From assembly GCA_003586115.2 (NCBI GenBank), contig QVOM02000001.1, positions 17,249,291 through 17,313,290 on the forward strand: 64,000 bases of DNA, written 5' to 3'. The translations under genes were made by a program, and so were the position numbers. Positions 44,336 to 56,132 of the stretch are shown one piece after another. This DNA comes from Salvator merianae. Lineage: Eukaryota; Chordata; Lepidosauria; Squamata; Teiidae. A model generated the notes under the pieces. That model was not told the DNA's origin. It made no database searches and saw nothing but the letters and a program-made list of their open reading frames with translations. Position 1 is the first letter of the stretch. The number at the start of each line of letters is the position of its first letter.

Positions 44336-44634
44336 CCAGTAGCTTGGTTCAGGTAAGGCACTACGGCCATGCAGTGTGGACAGCATCCATTCTGCGTGGT
44401 CAATACTATGTTAGAACTAATTAGTCTGTTCTAACGAGGTAAGTGCGAATACACCCTTAGCCACTCCCAGTCAAGCTGTGGATTGCTAAAAAGCAACCCA
44501 CTGCTGGACAGCTTCGGGGCAGCCTGCAACAATTTCTGGAGAGTTACTGCAGCACCCTAGTGCAGATGCACTTACCCAGTGAGCAGACACGCGCTCACTA
44601 ACAGGTAAGTGCAAACAGGTCCCGTGTTTCAAAA
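44335..44634 (-). mobile_element. hAT-like element fragment
   Basis: It ends GGTAAGTGCAAACAGGTCCC, the inverse of the family start GGGTCTGTTCGCACTTTA. Internal CACTCCCAGTCAAGCTGTGG and TACGGCCATGCAGTGTGGACAG words are shared with the 35,300-35,350 and 46,320 regions. Confidence 0.55.
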
Positions 44635-44639
44635 AACAG

Positions 44640-45080
44640 AACGCCTTTCAAGGTACCCGGGAAAAAGCAAAGCCAATGCTAAGGGTGTCCTCTCAGCTCT
44701 GTTAACTTCCAGTCTGCTCTCAGAATTTGGATTTTCTACCTCTGTGTGTGGAGAAAAGATGCCGTTTATCAGTTGAGGCTAATTCAAGCCAATTTTTACA
44801 ATGATCCTCATAACTCAAGAGAAGCCGGACCTGGGAGCTGAACCCATCATAGCAATTAGACACCATCCTCTTGCTGAATAGAGAAGATGGATGGCTGAGG
44901 GCATTTCTGTGCAGCCAAGCCCTCTGTCCTCCTCCCCGCCTTAAGCACAGCTTCGCTCTGGGGAAAACGCATGGCCACATTTGTAATCATCCAAGAAAAA
45001 AGGGTCACAGTGCCCTCTAATCTTTACATGACAAAGCCTTCCAAAGTGAGTAAATGGGCTTCTAGCAGGTGATCAAATCT
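44640..45080. other. Unclassified sequence
   Basis: No gene or assigned repeat. Confidence 0.4.
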
Positions 45081-45085
45081 AGGAT

Positions 45086-45128
45086 GAGTGGATGGGAGGA
45101 TGGATGGATGGATGGATGGATGGATGGA
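45086..45128. repeat. (GGAT)n microsatellite
   Basis: About eight GATG units at 45,098-45,128 with imperfect units before. Confidence 0.95.
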
Positions 45129-45635
45129 CCAGATAGACAGTCCTGGGGCAGAGGGAGAGAGGGTTGTTGCCGAAAGAAAAAATAGACCACAGAGAAGCTG
45201 CTGCCAGAAATGACACTATTAACAACTCTTTGTTTTAAACACTTTTCTGGAAAGCATACAAAGACTCTTAGTGGGCAAAGGCTCTCTCTTTTGTACATGC
45301 ATACACAACTGCTTTGATAGTCTCCAGGAATGTGGCTATTTAATTTAAATGGTCTAGTAGGTGCACATTTTCCTGTTTCAATGGACAGGCTAGTAATCTG
45401 ACAGACTTTCCAGATGATTAAAATTGAATTTGTTTGTAGCATAATGTAGTACTTGAGTTGGGCCCAATCCAGCAGCTGCAACTCTCATCTCTTCAACCTT
45501 GATGAAAAACACCTTTTTGTTCTCCCTTTACATGTGTTTCTGTTGTTTTCCTTTTGGAGATGTCTTGAAATGATGAACAGACAAAACACACATGCAGAAC
45601 AAGGGAAAACAATGAAGCATTCTTGTCACTGTTGT

Positions 45636-45811
45636 TGTGTACCACTGAGTCATGACCAACTCCTGGTTGACTGCATGGGCACCTCTAGGCAGTTTTCTTG
45701 GCTGAGATACAAAAGTGGTTTGCCATTGCTTGCTTCTGAGGAGAGGCTGGGGATCGAACCAGCTACCATCTGCTTTCTAGGCAGTCTGCTCTACCACTGA
45801 GCTACAGAATT
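45636..45811 (-). mobile_element. tRNA-derived SINE, minus orientation
   Basis: On the minus strand the head reads GTAGCTCAGTGGTAGAGC (A box) followed by TGGTTCGATCC (B box), about 45 bp later, so a tRNA-like promoter is intact. The tRNA cloverleaf is not completed. The body CAACTCCTGGTTGACTGCATGGGCAC and AAGTGGTTTGCCATTGC is the well-known tail of the family. Confidence 0.8.
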
Positions 45812-46177
45812 TTGGAACAGTTACATGAAGGCTTTTCCCTTGGCTTTTTCCCAGTGGCTTGAGGAACAGAGGCATAGTCTTGCTGTGGTTCCAATCCTTC
45901 CTTATCAGGCAGGTCCAATTAATATATGTGAGAAGGGAATGATCAAAGCCCTGGAATCTCACTTGTAGGGTTCCCCAGGGCTCCTCTCTTTCCCCTGTCT
46001 CTTAATATCTACATGAAACTGCTGGGAGAGATCATCAGTACGCTGTTGGCACTCAGTTGTATGTTTCCACCCCTAGCTGTTCCAGTGATGCTGCTGATGT
46101 GTTGATCCAGTGTCTGGAGGCAGTGAGGGTCCAGAGGGCCAGAAACAAGCTCCGGCTCAATCTTTCCAAGACCAAGG

Positions 46178-46392
46178 GCATTTGCACACTTTCCACCGTA
46201 GAATGAGATAATGATCCCATTCTAAGGTGGATTGGACCATGCAGGTGTAGCCGCAGCATCCAGCTGTCCATTCGTACCTGGAAGTGGGTGCAAATGCACT
46301 TGACCAGGAACAGGATAGCTGCTCCCAGTCAAGGTGTGGAGCGCAATGTGGTGTAGTGCGGACTCACTGGCTTAAAGTGCTAAAAGGCCCCA
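46178..46392 (-). mobile_element. hAT-like element inserted in the L2 LINE
   Basis: Starts GGGCATTTGCACACTTTCCACC and ends CTTAAAGTGCTAAAAGGCCCC. Contains the TAGAATGAG / CATTCTAAGG stem-loop and GGAACAGGATAGCTGCTCCCAGTCAAG. It interrupts the L2 frame after the N-L-S-K-T-K motif, so it is younger than that L2. Confidence 0.75.
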
Positions 46393-46869
46393 AGTAACTT
46401 TGGCTGAGTCTTCCATCTGGTCCTCAGGAAGGTCCTAATTTTGGGTGAGGAGGGATCGTCCTTCCTTACAAGGACAAAGCATCTGAGGCTTCTCACAGAT
46501 GCGTCCCTCCTTTTTGAGCAACAGGTGGAATCACAACTGCATTTATGGTGACAGCTCCGCTCTTACCAACACCAAAAGGCTCTGGCCTCAGTGACCCAGG
46601 CCCTTGTTATCTCACTTTTGGACAGGTGCAACACAGTCTACCTAAGGCTACCTTGGAAGATGTCTCAGAAGCTTCCATTGATCCAAAATGCAGCAATCCC
46701 TTTACTAACTAGGAAATATGATAGGTGCCTTTTTGCTTTCAGATCCAATTCAAAGTGTCGGTCTTAGCCTAAAAAACCCCGCAGTGTTCTGTTCCTAGAT
46801 ATGTCCAAGCCCATCTCTCCTATCCAACCATACTCACCCTTCAGATCTTAAAATCCCTTTTTGCATGAA

Positions 46870-47655
46870 CTGGTTTTTTATTGGGGAAATTAGTCACCAG
46901 TTCACACAACCTTGGAATCTTTAGTGAAAGGGTTGGTTTAATGATGCAACTAGCTGCCATGGATTCCCAAGAGAGGGGGAATAACAGGGTAGAGTCCAAA
47001 CTGTTTGGAGTTTCCAATACAAAATTATCTTTATTAAAACAACATTAAAAAGAATACATCATTAGAATCAATAAAAAAGCAGAAGCCCAGCAGTACAAAC
47101 AGCAAGTTTCACTGGGAAGATACAGAGGCTGTAATTGTCACTCAAGCAATGCTGGATATTTTTGTAGTGGATTGTAGAATGTTCAGACATTTGCTTCATA
47201 ATTTTAAACGGCTAGGAAGTTCCGTTTGGCTAGAGTTGAAGTAAAGTGGCTTGGGGTTGGCTTTTCTTGTCTATTTAAGAGGTGCTTCCAGCTTACAGAT
47301 GTGGAAGAGACTGGAGTGATCCCAGTGCTGATTTTCCCATTGAAGCCCACCACCCAACATAGCTGAATAAAACTCTTTCCCAAGCACTTACTGGTCTGAA
47401 CTGATCTCCCAAAATAAAGGTCAAGTGTCGCCTGCCCATCACCCAACTTAGCAAATCAACTCACAGCCAAACATTAACTCAGCTAAAAACAAGAGGGGAC
47501 TGGACAATATTTACTTGTCCTAGTTTTTCTTTTCCTTATTAGCCTCACTTTGCATGCTCCCACTGGAACCATTTTTATGGTCACCACACACATCTAGCTT
47601 CTAGAATCAAAACATCAATTATTTAGTTAATAATTGGCTGTTCTGTATCAACCAC
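46870..47655 (-). mobile_element. Unidentified insertion inside the L2 LINE, retroelement-like
   Basis: About 790 bp separate two parts of the L2 coding end. On the minus strand it contains TTTTAATAAAGATAATTTTG, a plausible polyadenylation signal, at about 47,018-47,037. No clean terminal repeats or target duplication are visible and no frame is recognised. An old LTR or truncated retroelement is possible. Confidence 0.45.
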
Positions 47656-48039
47656 ACCCTCAGGTGGAACCGGGGCCAGAAAGGGAGCCTTTTCAGTTGC
47701 AGGCTCTGCTCTGTGAAATTCTCTGCCAACTGAGATTCAAGCAGTTCCTTCACTGATATCTTTTAAAAAAATTTAAACAAATTTCTTCCCCTGCACATTT
47801 GACAGTGTTCAGTAGGGTGACCATTAATTACTGAGATTATTTTTAATTGCAAACCATGTAAAATTTTCAAGAATCTGCTGTATATGAATCAAATAAATAA
47901 ATACAGGCATCCTTTGTAAAACAACATTTTGTACAGTTTTGCATGTACATACTGAGTGAAATGCCATTATTCTTGTCTAACACAGTTATGGGAATTTGTA
48001 ATAACACATTTCAACCTCTGCAACACTACTGACTTATAT

Positions 48040-48295
48040 TGGTAGACCAGGCTTCTCCATACACCCTGCTTCCCAAAGGTGCCAATTATTTGTATACCTT
48101 CAATTTTACATTATGTGGCGGGGGGCTGGCAGCAGCACAGGGGGGTTGGTACCACACAGGCCTTGTCCTGGAAAAAGCCACTGAATGTGGAAGACTCTTT
48201 TCTGGGATAGCGGGACCACACGAGCTGAGAACAATTCCTATAGGAGCCATTCCAGCTGGAACACTCCAACCGCCACAAGTGCAAAAAGGCCTATA
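48040..48295. mobile_element. hAT-like element, 3' part
   Basis: It ends CCATTCCAGCTGGAACACTCC and CACAAGTGCAAAAAGGCCTATAAC, matching the 3' end of the GGGCCTTTYNCAC family. The 5' end is not identified. Confidence 0.5.
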
Positions 48296-48891
48296 ACTTA
48301 AAAAATTTAAATTGGCCACCTGAAAGGTTTGTTTTAATATTTCAGCACAGTACAGGAAGGTGAGCTTCATTACCCCCCACACACATTTCCCAACTGAAAT
48401 AAAAAAGAATTGCCCACATAGTTCCCTAAGTGAATGCAGAAGATTTTTTTTAATTATTTTTTTAAAGGGTTCCTGCATCTTATTATCACCGTATCTTATT
48501 ATTCTGCAAATACCAAGTCTCCTCCAACTCCCCTCTCCTGTTTGCTTCCTTTTTACTTATTCCTGAAGACGTGTGCCTGCAGGCAGGGATCCGTGTGTCG
48601 TTTTCAGACACGGTGTGACATTTTAGGGGCCTTTTCTAAAATGGTGATTGTGATGATTTGATTGTGCTGGCATTTCCCCTGCCTGGTGGAGGAGCCCCCA
48701 CTGCCTATTGTGCGGATTGCCTATACATTTCAGCACAGGCACCGGTTTCCCAAAGAACCCCAGTGGGGAAGAAAGCAAAGGCAAAGGAGAGGGGCGGGCA
48801 AGGCAGACACAGGAAAGCAATGTGAGAGAATGCGTGCTGAATTCAGAAGGTCCAGCTTCAATCCCAGGGATATTTGTTTAAAAGGAGTCTG

Positions 48892-49067
48892 AGGGTGATT
48901 CTGCACTGGCCAGGATATTGGACCAGCAAGCATGCTAGAAGTCTCCCATTCACACACTGGTGAGGTCTAACCTTGCCAGGGACCTCCCTTAGACCATACC
49001 AGCATGCAGAAAGGAGGCTCCGGTTATGCTTGCTGGTCCAGTATACCAGCCACTGCAGAATTGCCCT
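48892..49067. mobile_element. Hairpin MITE (AGGGYRATTCTGCA ends)
   Basis: Starts AGGGTGATTCTGCACTGGC and ends GCCACTGCAGAATTGCCCT, inverted ends of 19 bp with few differences. A second stem pairs GGACCAGCAAGCATGC with TGCTTGCTGGTCC. 176 bp, non-coding. No clear target duplication. Confidence 0.8.
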
Positions 49068-49101
49068 AAGTTATCAGGTAACGCAAAAAAAACCCTCTGC
49101 T

Positions 49102-49103
<2 letters not shown>

Positions 49104-49172
<69 letters not shown>

Positions 49173-49173
49173 G
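49104..49173. repeat. (CT)n(CA)n compound microsatellite
   Basis: About 24 CT units with one interruption, then about 8 CA units. Confidence 0.95.
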
Positions 49174-49348
49174 TACTGGTCCGAGCAGATCATCCTTCAC
49201 CAACCTGGAATTCTGAATTTCTAACCCAGACAGACTGGCCAATGTTCAGGGATAATGGGTGCTAGGGTCCAAAAGATATCTGGAAAGCACAATACATGCA
49301 CAATTCTGGTATATGGTGGCTTCTGCCCCAATTTCTATGTAGGGAGAC

Positions 49349-49402
49349 ATATATATCTATATATCTATATCAATACACACACACACACACACACATATAT
49401 AC
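49349..49402. repeat. (ATCTAT)n and (CA)n microsatellite
   Basis: ATATATCT units followed by about 11 CA units and a short TA tract. Confidence 0.9.
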
Positions 49403-49649
49403 CTCTACCATTCCTCCTTAATGATGCAGACCTGTTGTTTAGCTTTCTGTGCTTTTAAAAAGATACCTGCAGATGTATTGTGGTTAGCGAGCTTGCCAGG
49501 CCATTCTGATTAAAAGGCACAGAGGGAGGGGTGTCCTGAATACTGGCTTCAGTGTCACAACAGCCCAACAGCCAATCACACCCTGCTGCCACCAGTACCT
49601 TGCAATGCCCACTCCTCTCTCAGGGAGATGCGCACATGCACACACACAC

Positions 49650-49860
49650 TCTTAACCTGATCGCAAACCAATTATCCGAGGAAACTTGACCCTGCAAGGG
49701 ATGAAATACTTTAAGCTGCATCCTGGGTTTCTCCCCTCAGCAATAAAGATGAGTTAACGGCTTTTCTTGGCCCAAAGAGCAGGTGTATAAATTACAACCA
49801 CCGAAACCTTGGGTTAAGCAAAGACAACTTGATACGGAGCCTGGCTCTCCGCCTCCTCCC
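49650..49860. promoter_or_regulatory. Candidate conserved non-coding element
   Basis: Non-repetitive sequence with CCAATTATCCGAGG, ATAAAGATGAGTTAACGGC and AAATTACAACCACCGAAACC, then a CpG-retaining GATACGGAGCC. No frame or repeat family explains it. Inference from texture. Confidence 0.4.
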
Positions 49861-50049
49861 CGGGGAGGAAGACGGCACGGCCTGCTACAAGGAGAAAGGG
49901 GAGGGAGGGTGAAAAGTTAATGGGAGGTGTGCTCAGAGGAAGAATTGATGTTTATTAGAAACGTGTGTGTTTAGAGAAAGGCTGTTTACTCTCCCCCTTC
50001 CATAGGCATGGGTCAGCGCATGTGGTGTGTGCATGCGCATGTGTTTAAG

Positions 50050-53000
50050 GAGAATTTACTGCGCGTGTGTGTCCCTGCGTGCATGCATGCATGTGAGCAG
50101 CTTTAAACGTTTATGCGCAGATTCAGACGTAGGGGCTGAAACCAATCAACCAGGTCCTTCCACAGAGGTCACTCAGAGGTAGACGCTTCACTATCTATTG
50201 GCCGAGAAGACCTGGGACCAACACAATTTGATGTCCAGAACTTTGAGTCACTGAGGACAGACAGAGGTGGTTGCCTCAGCTGGCAAAAGCTTAGGCTGTG
50301 GAGAGAAAAGGTGAACAGCCTGCCAGCTGTCCTTCCAAAATCATGTAATGCCCACAAAACTAGATGGCATCTTCGACACCACAAAGCGAATATTGCTCAG
50401 CACCATACACAAAAAAATGTTACCCTCCCTCCAGAATTCTATACACGGGGTTAGGGGAGGAATGTCATCTTGGCCTTTCTCTCAAACAGCACTATATCCT
50501 GGGCTGGCTCTCTTTTAAACCATTTTTTTGCTCTCAGTTTACCTTCTCTGTACTTGCATTCCCCAGCTATGATGCTGCTGACTGAAAGGTCATCAGACAA
50601 AGGCCGGGACCGTTTCCTATGTTCAATGACAGATGGACAGGCTATCCAGCCGCCTGTACACTTCAGAGACTGGCAGCTGGACAAGTGCAGGCCCATGTGG
50701 ATGGCACACTCACCCAGTCCCTTCATCCACATGGCACATCCCCTGGGCCATAAAGGTACCATGCAAGCGCTGCCAGAGAGAGCACACAAGCACGGTGATG
50801 CTCATAAATACTTTGAAACAAATGCCTTCTTATGCTGTTGGGTGTGTCCTCAGGTGTGTACATGCTGCACAAGTCTCATTGATTTCAATAGGTATCTCTA
50901 ACCCGAGGCTCATCGACCTCTTGGAGCCACTTGGAATGCAGAAAAGTATGGCGGACAGGACAAAACTCTGTTTGATTGCTTTTGTCACTCACTCGGGGAA
51001 TGAGGGGATTTGGTAACTTTGCAGGCACTCAGGGGAAGAGGCAGCCCATAGACTGGGAACAAAGCATGGCTCAGACTGGGCCCTCCTTTGCCCTCCCCAG
51101 ACTGCAATTTGATCTGCAGCGAATCGAAAGGTGGTTTGGGGAAATCTAAAGAAAGCTTCCCATCAAAGCTTTTCGGACATGCTCTGGGCACAGTTGCTGC
51201 TGCTCAGGGAACTACTGTGCCTTAAAAAAACATTTTTTTGCAGAATTTTCTTTATTTGAAGAGCAGAGTTAGAAATACACATCGCCAGAAGCAAGGACAA
51301 CATAGGAAGCCATTGTTAAATACATGACAGAGCAGTAAGGATGGGACCAGTGACCCAAGCTCCCATTCCCACAGTCTCTGTTTGACTTCAGACAATAGAG
51401 ATTCCTTCAGTCTTTACATGGATATCAGACTCCTCTTTGAGGTGTACCTTCCTATAGCGTGCTATTCTTCCCAATCTCATGGAGACCTGCATCCCATAGT
51501 GGCCAGACTGACCATTGCTCCCTAGCTGATAAGAGCTGCAGAGTCCATGTCTTAGGAGGATCCACATAGTGCCATTAGAACACCGGGGGCGGGCGGGGGG
51601 GGGGCTTGATAACTGTTATTCTGCCTCACCACTGCCGAAGGTGCAAACTGTATTCTTTGAGCCAAAAAGACCAGACCAGTTTTCCCAAACACAGAAAGTG
51701 GCCATCTTCCCTGGCCATTTCCTGTGCTTGATCAAGCAAGTCCCAGTTGGAACTGCCAAAGCCAGAGAATGAAAGGGCCCAATATGTGACATTTCCACAG
51801 CCAGGAACAGCAGTGTGTGTGCAAACAGCATGCTTGCGGCTTTTCACTGTGCACTATGATAACGGCACTTCTACTATCAGGAACCACCATGGTGTGGATC
51901 TTGCCTTCGTCTTGCCAGTAACTCCCAAGGCCAGATTGCTGCCCCCTGGCTGACAGGCACTCCAGCTAAACAACAGGGTTCATCCAGAATCCTTCAGCTC
52001 CCAACAGATCAAGACTGACAGACACCATGTTAGTCATTCATCCCTCAAAGCTGGCAAGGGCTTCATTCTCCCATTTTCTCATGGACACAGAAACTGGCAA
52101 ATAGCAAGAGAACCTGAAGCAGCCATTTTCTGGACCTTTTCACTGGGAAAAGGGTTGGAAAACAGCCACTTGCCAGTACAACTCACAAACACACTGAATT
52201 TTCTTTTGTTACTCACAAGTAGAGAGGGACACAAATACTCCCTCCTGCAGAACTCTCAAGTAGAAAAAGACAAAATTAACAATGGGTAACAATAGTGGCA
52301 TCCAGATGTGAACATAATGTGTCCCTCTGGGTGACAAAAGGAAGGGAAGGGCAAACGCCCCCAGCCCCCAAGTCATTCCAACCTCTTTTACAGTGCAACT
52401 ATTCTGGCATGGATGCATGGAGAAGGGAGAAAATGGCTCAACATGCCCAGACTGCACCAGGAACTGCCATTTGGAGGTCCAGAAATGGCCAACTTCTGGT
52501 TTTCCACTTGGAACCCTCACTGCCACAGGGTCTCTGATGTGAGTCTAAGGTTTGGCTGCCCCAAGATGAGAGTTGGGGCGAATGAACCCTATATTCTTAT
52601 ACTTTTTCAATAGACAGCCTCAGAGTGAGCAGACATTCCTCTGGATGTAAAGCCAGCTTCTGCTAAGGGCTGATTCTGCCACAGAGACACCTTGAACACT
52701 TGTCTAAGTCCTATTAATCGAAGAGACACCTGTCTGGGCAGGAAGCAATAAGCAGTCTCAGCTTTACTGCTACTGACACAGAACACTCAATGCACAAACC
52801 AGTACTTGATTCAGGGTGTCTGGGCTGCAGCCTCTGTCTGCCCATACCCACAGAATTTCCTTCTAACACACCTGCATGGTGGAACTTCTCCTCTTCTCTC
52901 CTCTCCTTCAGATTTTTCCACCAAATGCACTTTCTGCAGACTCCAAACACAGCTGTAAATTGCCAGCCCATGTACTTGAAAACTGAAATAATTGCATACT

Positions 53001-53050
53001 GTGTTCTCCTCCCCATTTTAAATCCCAGACTCAGGTTCCCTTCCTTTTCT
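50050..53050. other. Unclassified sequence
   Basis: No gene or assigned repeat. Includes a G run with one C at about 51,586-51,604 and T/A-rich 51,220-51,260. Open frames up to 143 residues (50,470-50,901) show no recognisable domain. Confidence 0.4.
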
Positions 53051-53059
53051 CTCATAAGA

Positions 53060-53330
53060 ACAAAAGAGGACCCCTGCTGGATCGGGCCATGGCCCATCTA
53101 GTCCAGCCTCCTGTCTTACACAGTGGCCCACCAATTGCTTCTGGTCATTCTCAAGCAGAAGAAAAAGACAAAACCTTCATCTGCTCTTGACTCCTTGCAA
53201 ATGGCCTTTAGAGGCATCCTGCTTGGCTCTCCACCCTGGAGGCAGTACCTAGGCATCCATTCTAGTAGCCATTGATACACCTGTCCTCCATGATTTTGTC
53301 GAATCCGTTCTTAAAGCTATCCAGGCAGAT
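53060..53330 (-). mobile_element. CR1-like high-copy reptile repeat, minus orientation
   Basis: GAACAAAAGAGGACCCCTGCTGG, GCCCATCTAGTCCAGCCTCCTG, CACAGTGGCCCACCAATTGC and TAGTAGCCATTGATACACC are the inverted counterparts of the repeat at 37,110-37,530. Confidence 0.75.
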
Positions 53331-53334
53331 TTGT

Positions 53335-54475
53335 ATATAAGCCCTTTGGGGCAGAGTCCTCTTCTTTCATGGATTGGAAAGAACCATCTAGGCAGTTAGT
53401 TCTGTTAGTGGGCCCAGGTTTTAGTTTGCAATTCTAGACAAGCATAACATCCACATATGCCTTGAAGGTCGTGCTGGAACCAGTCACTCAACCAACTGAA
53501 TCACCAGATTGGCATTAAAAAGAGGAACAGCTTGCTTATTCTACCTGATGCTCAGCTGAGGTAAATGCTTTCAACCAGCAAGGAATTCAGTGCCAGACAT
53601 AGTGAATATGCCACACTGCCAGTTTATTTAGGATACTGGGCAAGGGGCACGTTTAGGCCTCTGTCTCTCTGGCTATCTATTTCCTTTATCCCACCAATTT
53701 CAAGAATAAACCCAGCTCCTGTCTTCATATTCTCTGGGATGGATGGATCACTGCACTTCTGCAATGTGTTCAGTCATCACCCTCCTGGGTCCTATTTACA
53801 TATTCATCTGCAAGCTACAGAAAAGTTCATCTTTAAACACCTATAATCACAGAGTGCCTATGCAAATGTATATTTTATCTCAGCCCATACATTTCCAAAT
53901 GCCTCCGATCCAAAAAACGCACTTCCAGCGCACACTGAAAGCCCATCCACCCACCCCGGAGCATCACAAATTTGAAGACATACAAACCCCAAAAGGTAAT
54001 TATATTCTTATATTCAAATTAGGTTGGGAGATACAGATCAGGTCAGGTCAGTTTGCGTTGTGATCCCCAGGAATCAAGTGTCCCCATTCATTTTCTTAAC
54101 CTTAGTTCTACTTCTTAATTGCACTATAATGCATCAGATCCTGGAAAACTGGCTGTCATAAAGAAGTGGACAAACCATCACCTCCCCACATCGCATACAT
54201 TCAGCATCACACAATGGCGTAGTGTTTACAGGAGTGGGAATCAATTTTTATTTTCCTCTCTTAGCAGCATCGCACAGATGCAGAAGCACACCCATACACC
54301 TCTCCCACCATAGCATCAGCCCCAGCCTGGAAGAAAAAGGGCCAGAAGGGGATGAACCCCTGAATGTGGCAGGCGCAAGCATTTCTCCTGAAGTCCACTG
54401 CATGGTTAATCCTAAATATTGTCACCGCTTCCCCACCCCCCAAGCCTTAGACTACTAAGGAAAGAAGCTCCAAGC
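53335..54475. other. Unclassified sequence
   Basis: No gene or assigned repeat is seen. Confidence 0.4.
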
Positions 54476-54479
54476 TGGA

Positions 54480-54650
54480 CCATAAAAATGCAGATCGGGG
54501 GCTGGAGACGAAATAGCACGCGGGTGTATAAATCGTTCCGCAGCGAGCCGCAAGATGGATCGGCCACCGCTGAAATTCCGCTGCAGTGATAATTAAAGCA
54601 TGCGGGGCTCGGTGCTAAATTACGGCCTTGCAGGGTTGGCGCGATGGAGG
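54480..54650. promoter_or_regulatory. Candidate conserved non-coding element
   Basis: CpG-retaining, non-repetitive: AGATCGGGGG, AATAGCACGCGGG, AAATCGTTCCGCAGCGAG, GATGGATCGGCC, then GTGATAATTAAAGC and CTAAATTACGGCC. Similar in texture to the duplicated CNE copies but not homologous to them by eye. Inference only. Confidence 0.5.
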
Positions 54651-54654
54651 GCAC

Positions 54655-56130
54655 AGCTCGGCTCGGGGCCCAGCAAATTGCTCCCTGGGCTGGTAGCAGC
54701 ATTTTATCGCCCACCTGGGTTTGCCTGCTCTGCTCAGGAGCTGGTTCTCTCCTCAGAGACACTAAAACTGCCGGCTTGATTTACTGCACCCTTCTTCCCA
54801 AGCCGATTACAGGCAGGATTTTGTCAGGATTGGGAGTGGGTAATGGCGAGCCCCAGGACAAGAGAGGGTGCAAATGTGAGCTGCCAGACCGAGAATCCCC
54901 ATCATGGGCTCCTGATTTACACAGGGCCAGGGGCTGGCTGCTGTCCCCATCATTTGTAACCCATTTGCAGCATCTTCTTCTCCCTTTCCCTGAAGAGGGA
55001 GAAGTCTACAGCAGCCTTTGTACAGCCAAGACCCCTGGGACTTCCATTACACATAATAGCGTCGCCTTTCTGAGCTTACAGGTTGCAAAGAAACAGCAGG
55101 ATTGTAGGAGCAAACGTACAGGTAGTAGTAACCTCAAAGTAGTCAAGTTCTGTTTCACATACGTCTAATAAATCCTAGCATAGACCAGGTGGCAAATTGC
55201 TCTCTCAAGGTTCCTGACTAACAAGCATCTGAGGGCCACACTAAATGTGCTCTTAATTCCAGGAATACAATTAATGGGCATTTTTTTAAGCCTTCATAAA
55301 CAGCAGCAGAAGGAAAAGGGGGGAGGGGTTGAACAGCCCCACCACCCTGCCAGCCGTTTTTCCCAAGGAAAATCCTCCCTCTAGAATAGGCTGTTTGCTT
55401 GCATCTCAGTGAAAGCTTTTGGGAAGCACTGGAAGGCCCACCCCCAAGCTCTCTTTGCTTCAAATTTTTGTCCAGTTCCCCAGCTGTCTCCTTTCTTTAC
55501 TGCTGCAGAGGCTAAATCCAGACTGAGCCTCCATGATGTTTCTTGTTTTGTTAACAGCAGATGGACGGGGCTGGCTGAAGGTAGATTTCTGCCAGCATCG
55601 CACATCTATGTATTCTTTTTAAAGGCAGCTTTTAAAAGGAAAGCTGTCCCCCTCCTCACCCCCTCTAATAAGCATGGGAAGATAGAGATCCAGACAAGGG
55701 AACAGAAGTGTAGGAACCAGATGATCATCATTGGTTAAATATAAGATTTATTTATGACTCATCTGCAGTTTAAAAAGTGGGCACAAAGGCAAGATCTGAT
55801 AATCAATACAGCACAAGGCCTCATTCCAGAATGCACTGGGTCTTATTCCAGAATGGGACCTGCCATAGTCTACACTAGCACATGGATGGCAAAACCCTAT
55901 TCCAGGATATAACCTGCAATAAGGGCCAGCACAGAAAGGACCCAAGTTTGAATGCAGGCAGTACCCAAGGCCCAGCAACTAATTTTCCAGAGGCCACAAG
56001 TCAGGATGGGAAAGAGGTTAAAAGTGGCAACAGTGTGGCCTCCACCCACTCCAGTACAAAGAAATGGGTTGCAACTGCCGTCGGTCCTTGCCGACTTGGT
56101 CCATGTACACAAATGGTGGGAGCTGTACTC
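54655..56130. other. Unclassified sequence
   Basis: No repeat or gene recognised. The 174-residue plus frame (54,644-55,168) begins at the CNE edge and has no domain. Confidence 0.35.
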
Positions 56131-56132
56131 TG

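Larger units (their letters stand above)
45957..47905 (+). mobile_element. L2-clade LINE, decayed and split by two insertions
   Basis: Starts in the reverse transcriptase at G-V-P-Q-G-S-S-L-S-P (45,969-46,000), then A-D-V-L-I-Q-C-L-E-A-V-R and N-L-S-K-T-K (46,095-46,175). After an inserted hAT-like element it resumes through decayed late-domain motifs (about 46,395-46,730). A second insertion (about 46,870-47,655) precedes the C-terminal P-S-G-G-T-G-A-R-K-G-A-F-S-V-A-G segment (47,662-47,710) and the 3' tail ending (AAAT)n at 47,905. The catalytic F-x-D-D region is broken. Confidence 0.85.

Noticed and set aside
45740..45811. tRNA gene on the minus strand
   Set aside because: A and B boxes are present but the acceptor and anticodon stems do not close, and the body that follows is a SINE.
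46870..47655. Solo LTR inside the L2
   Set aside because: A polyadenylation-like signal is present, but I could not find TG...CA ends with a matching target duplication.
9430..49770. Homology between CNE-like blocks at 9.4 kb and 49.7 kb
   Set aside because: They share only the word AAAGATGAGTTA. The flanks do not align, so it is likely chance.
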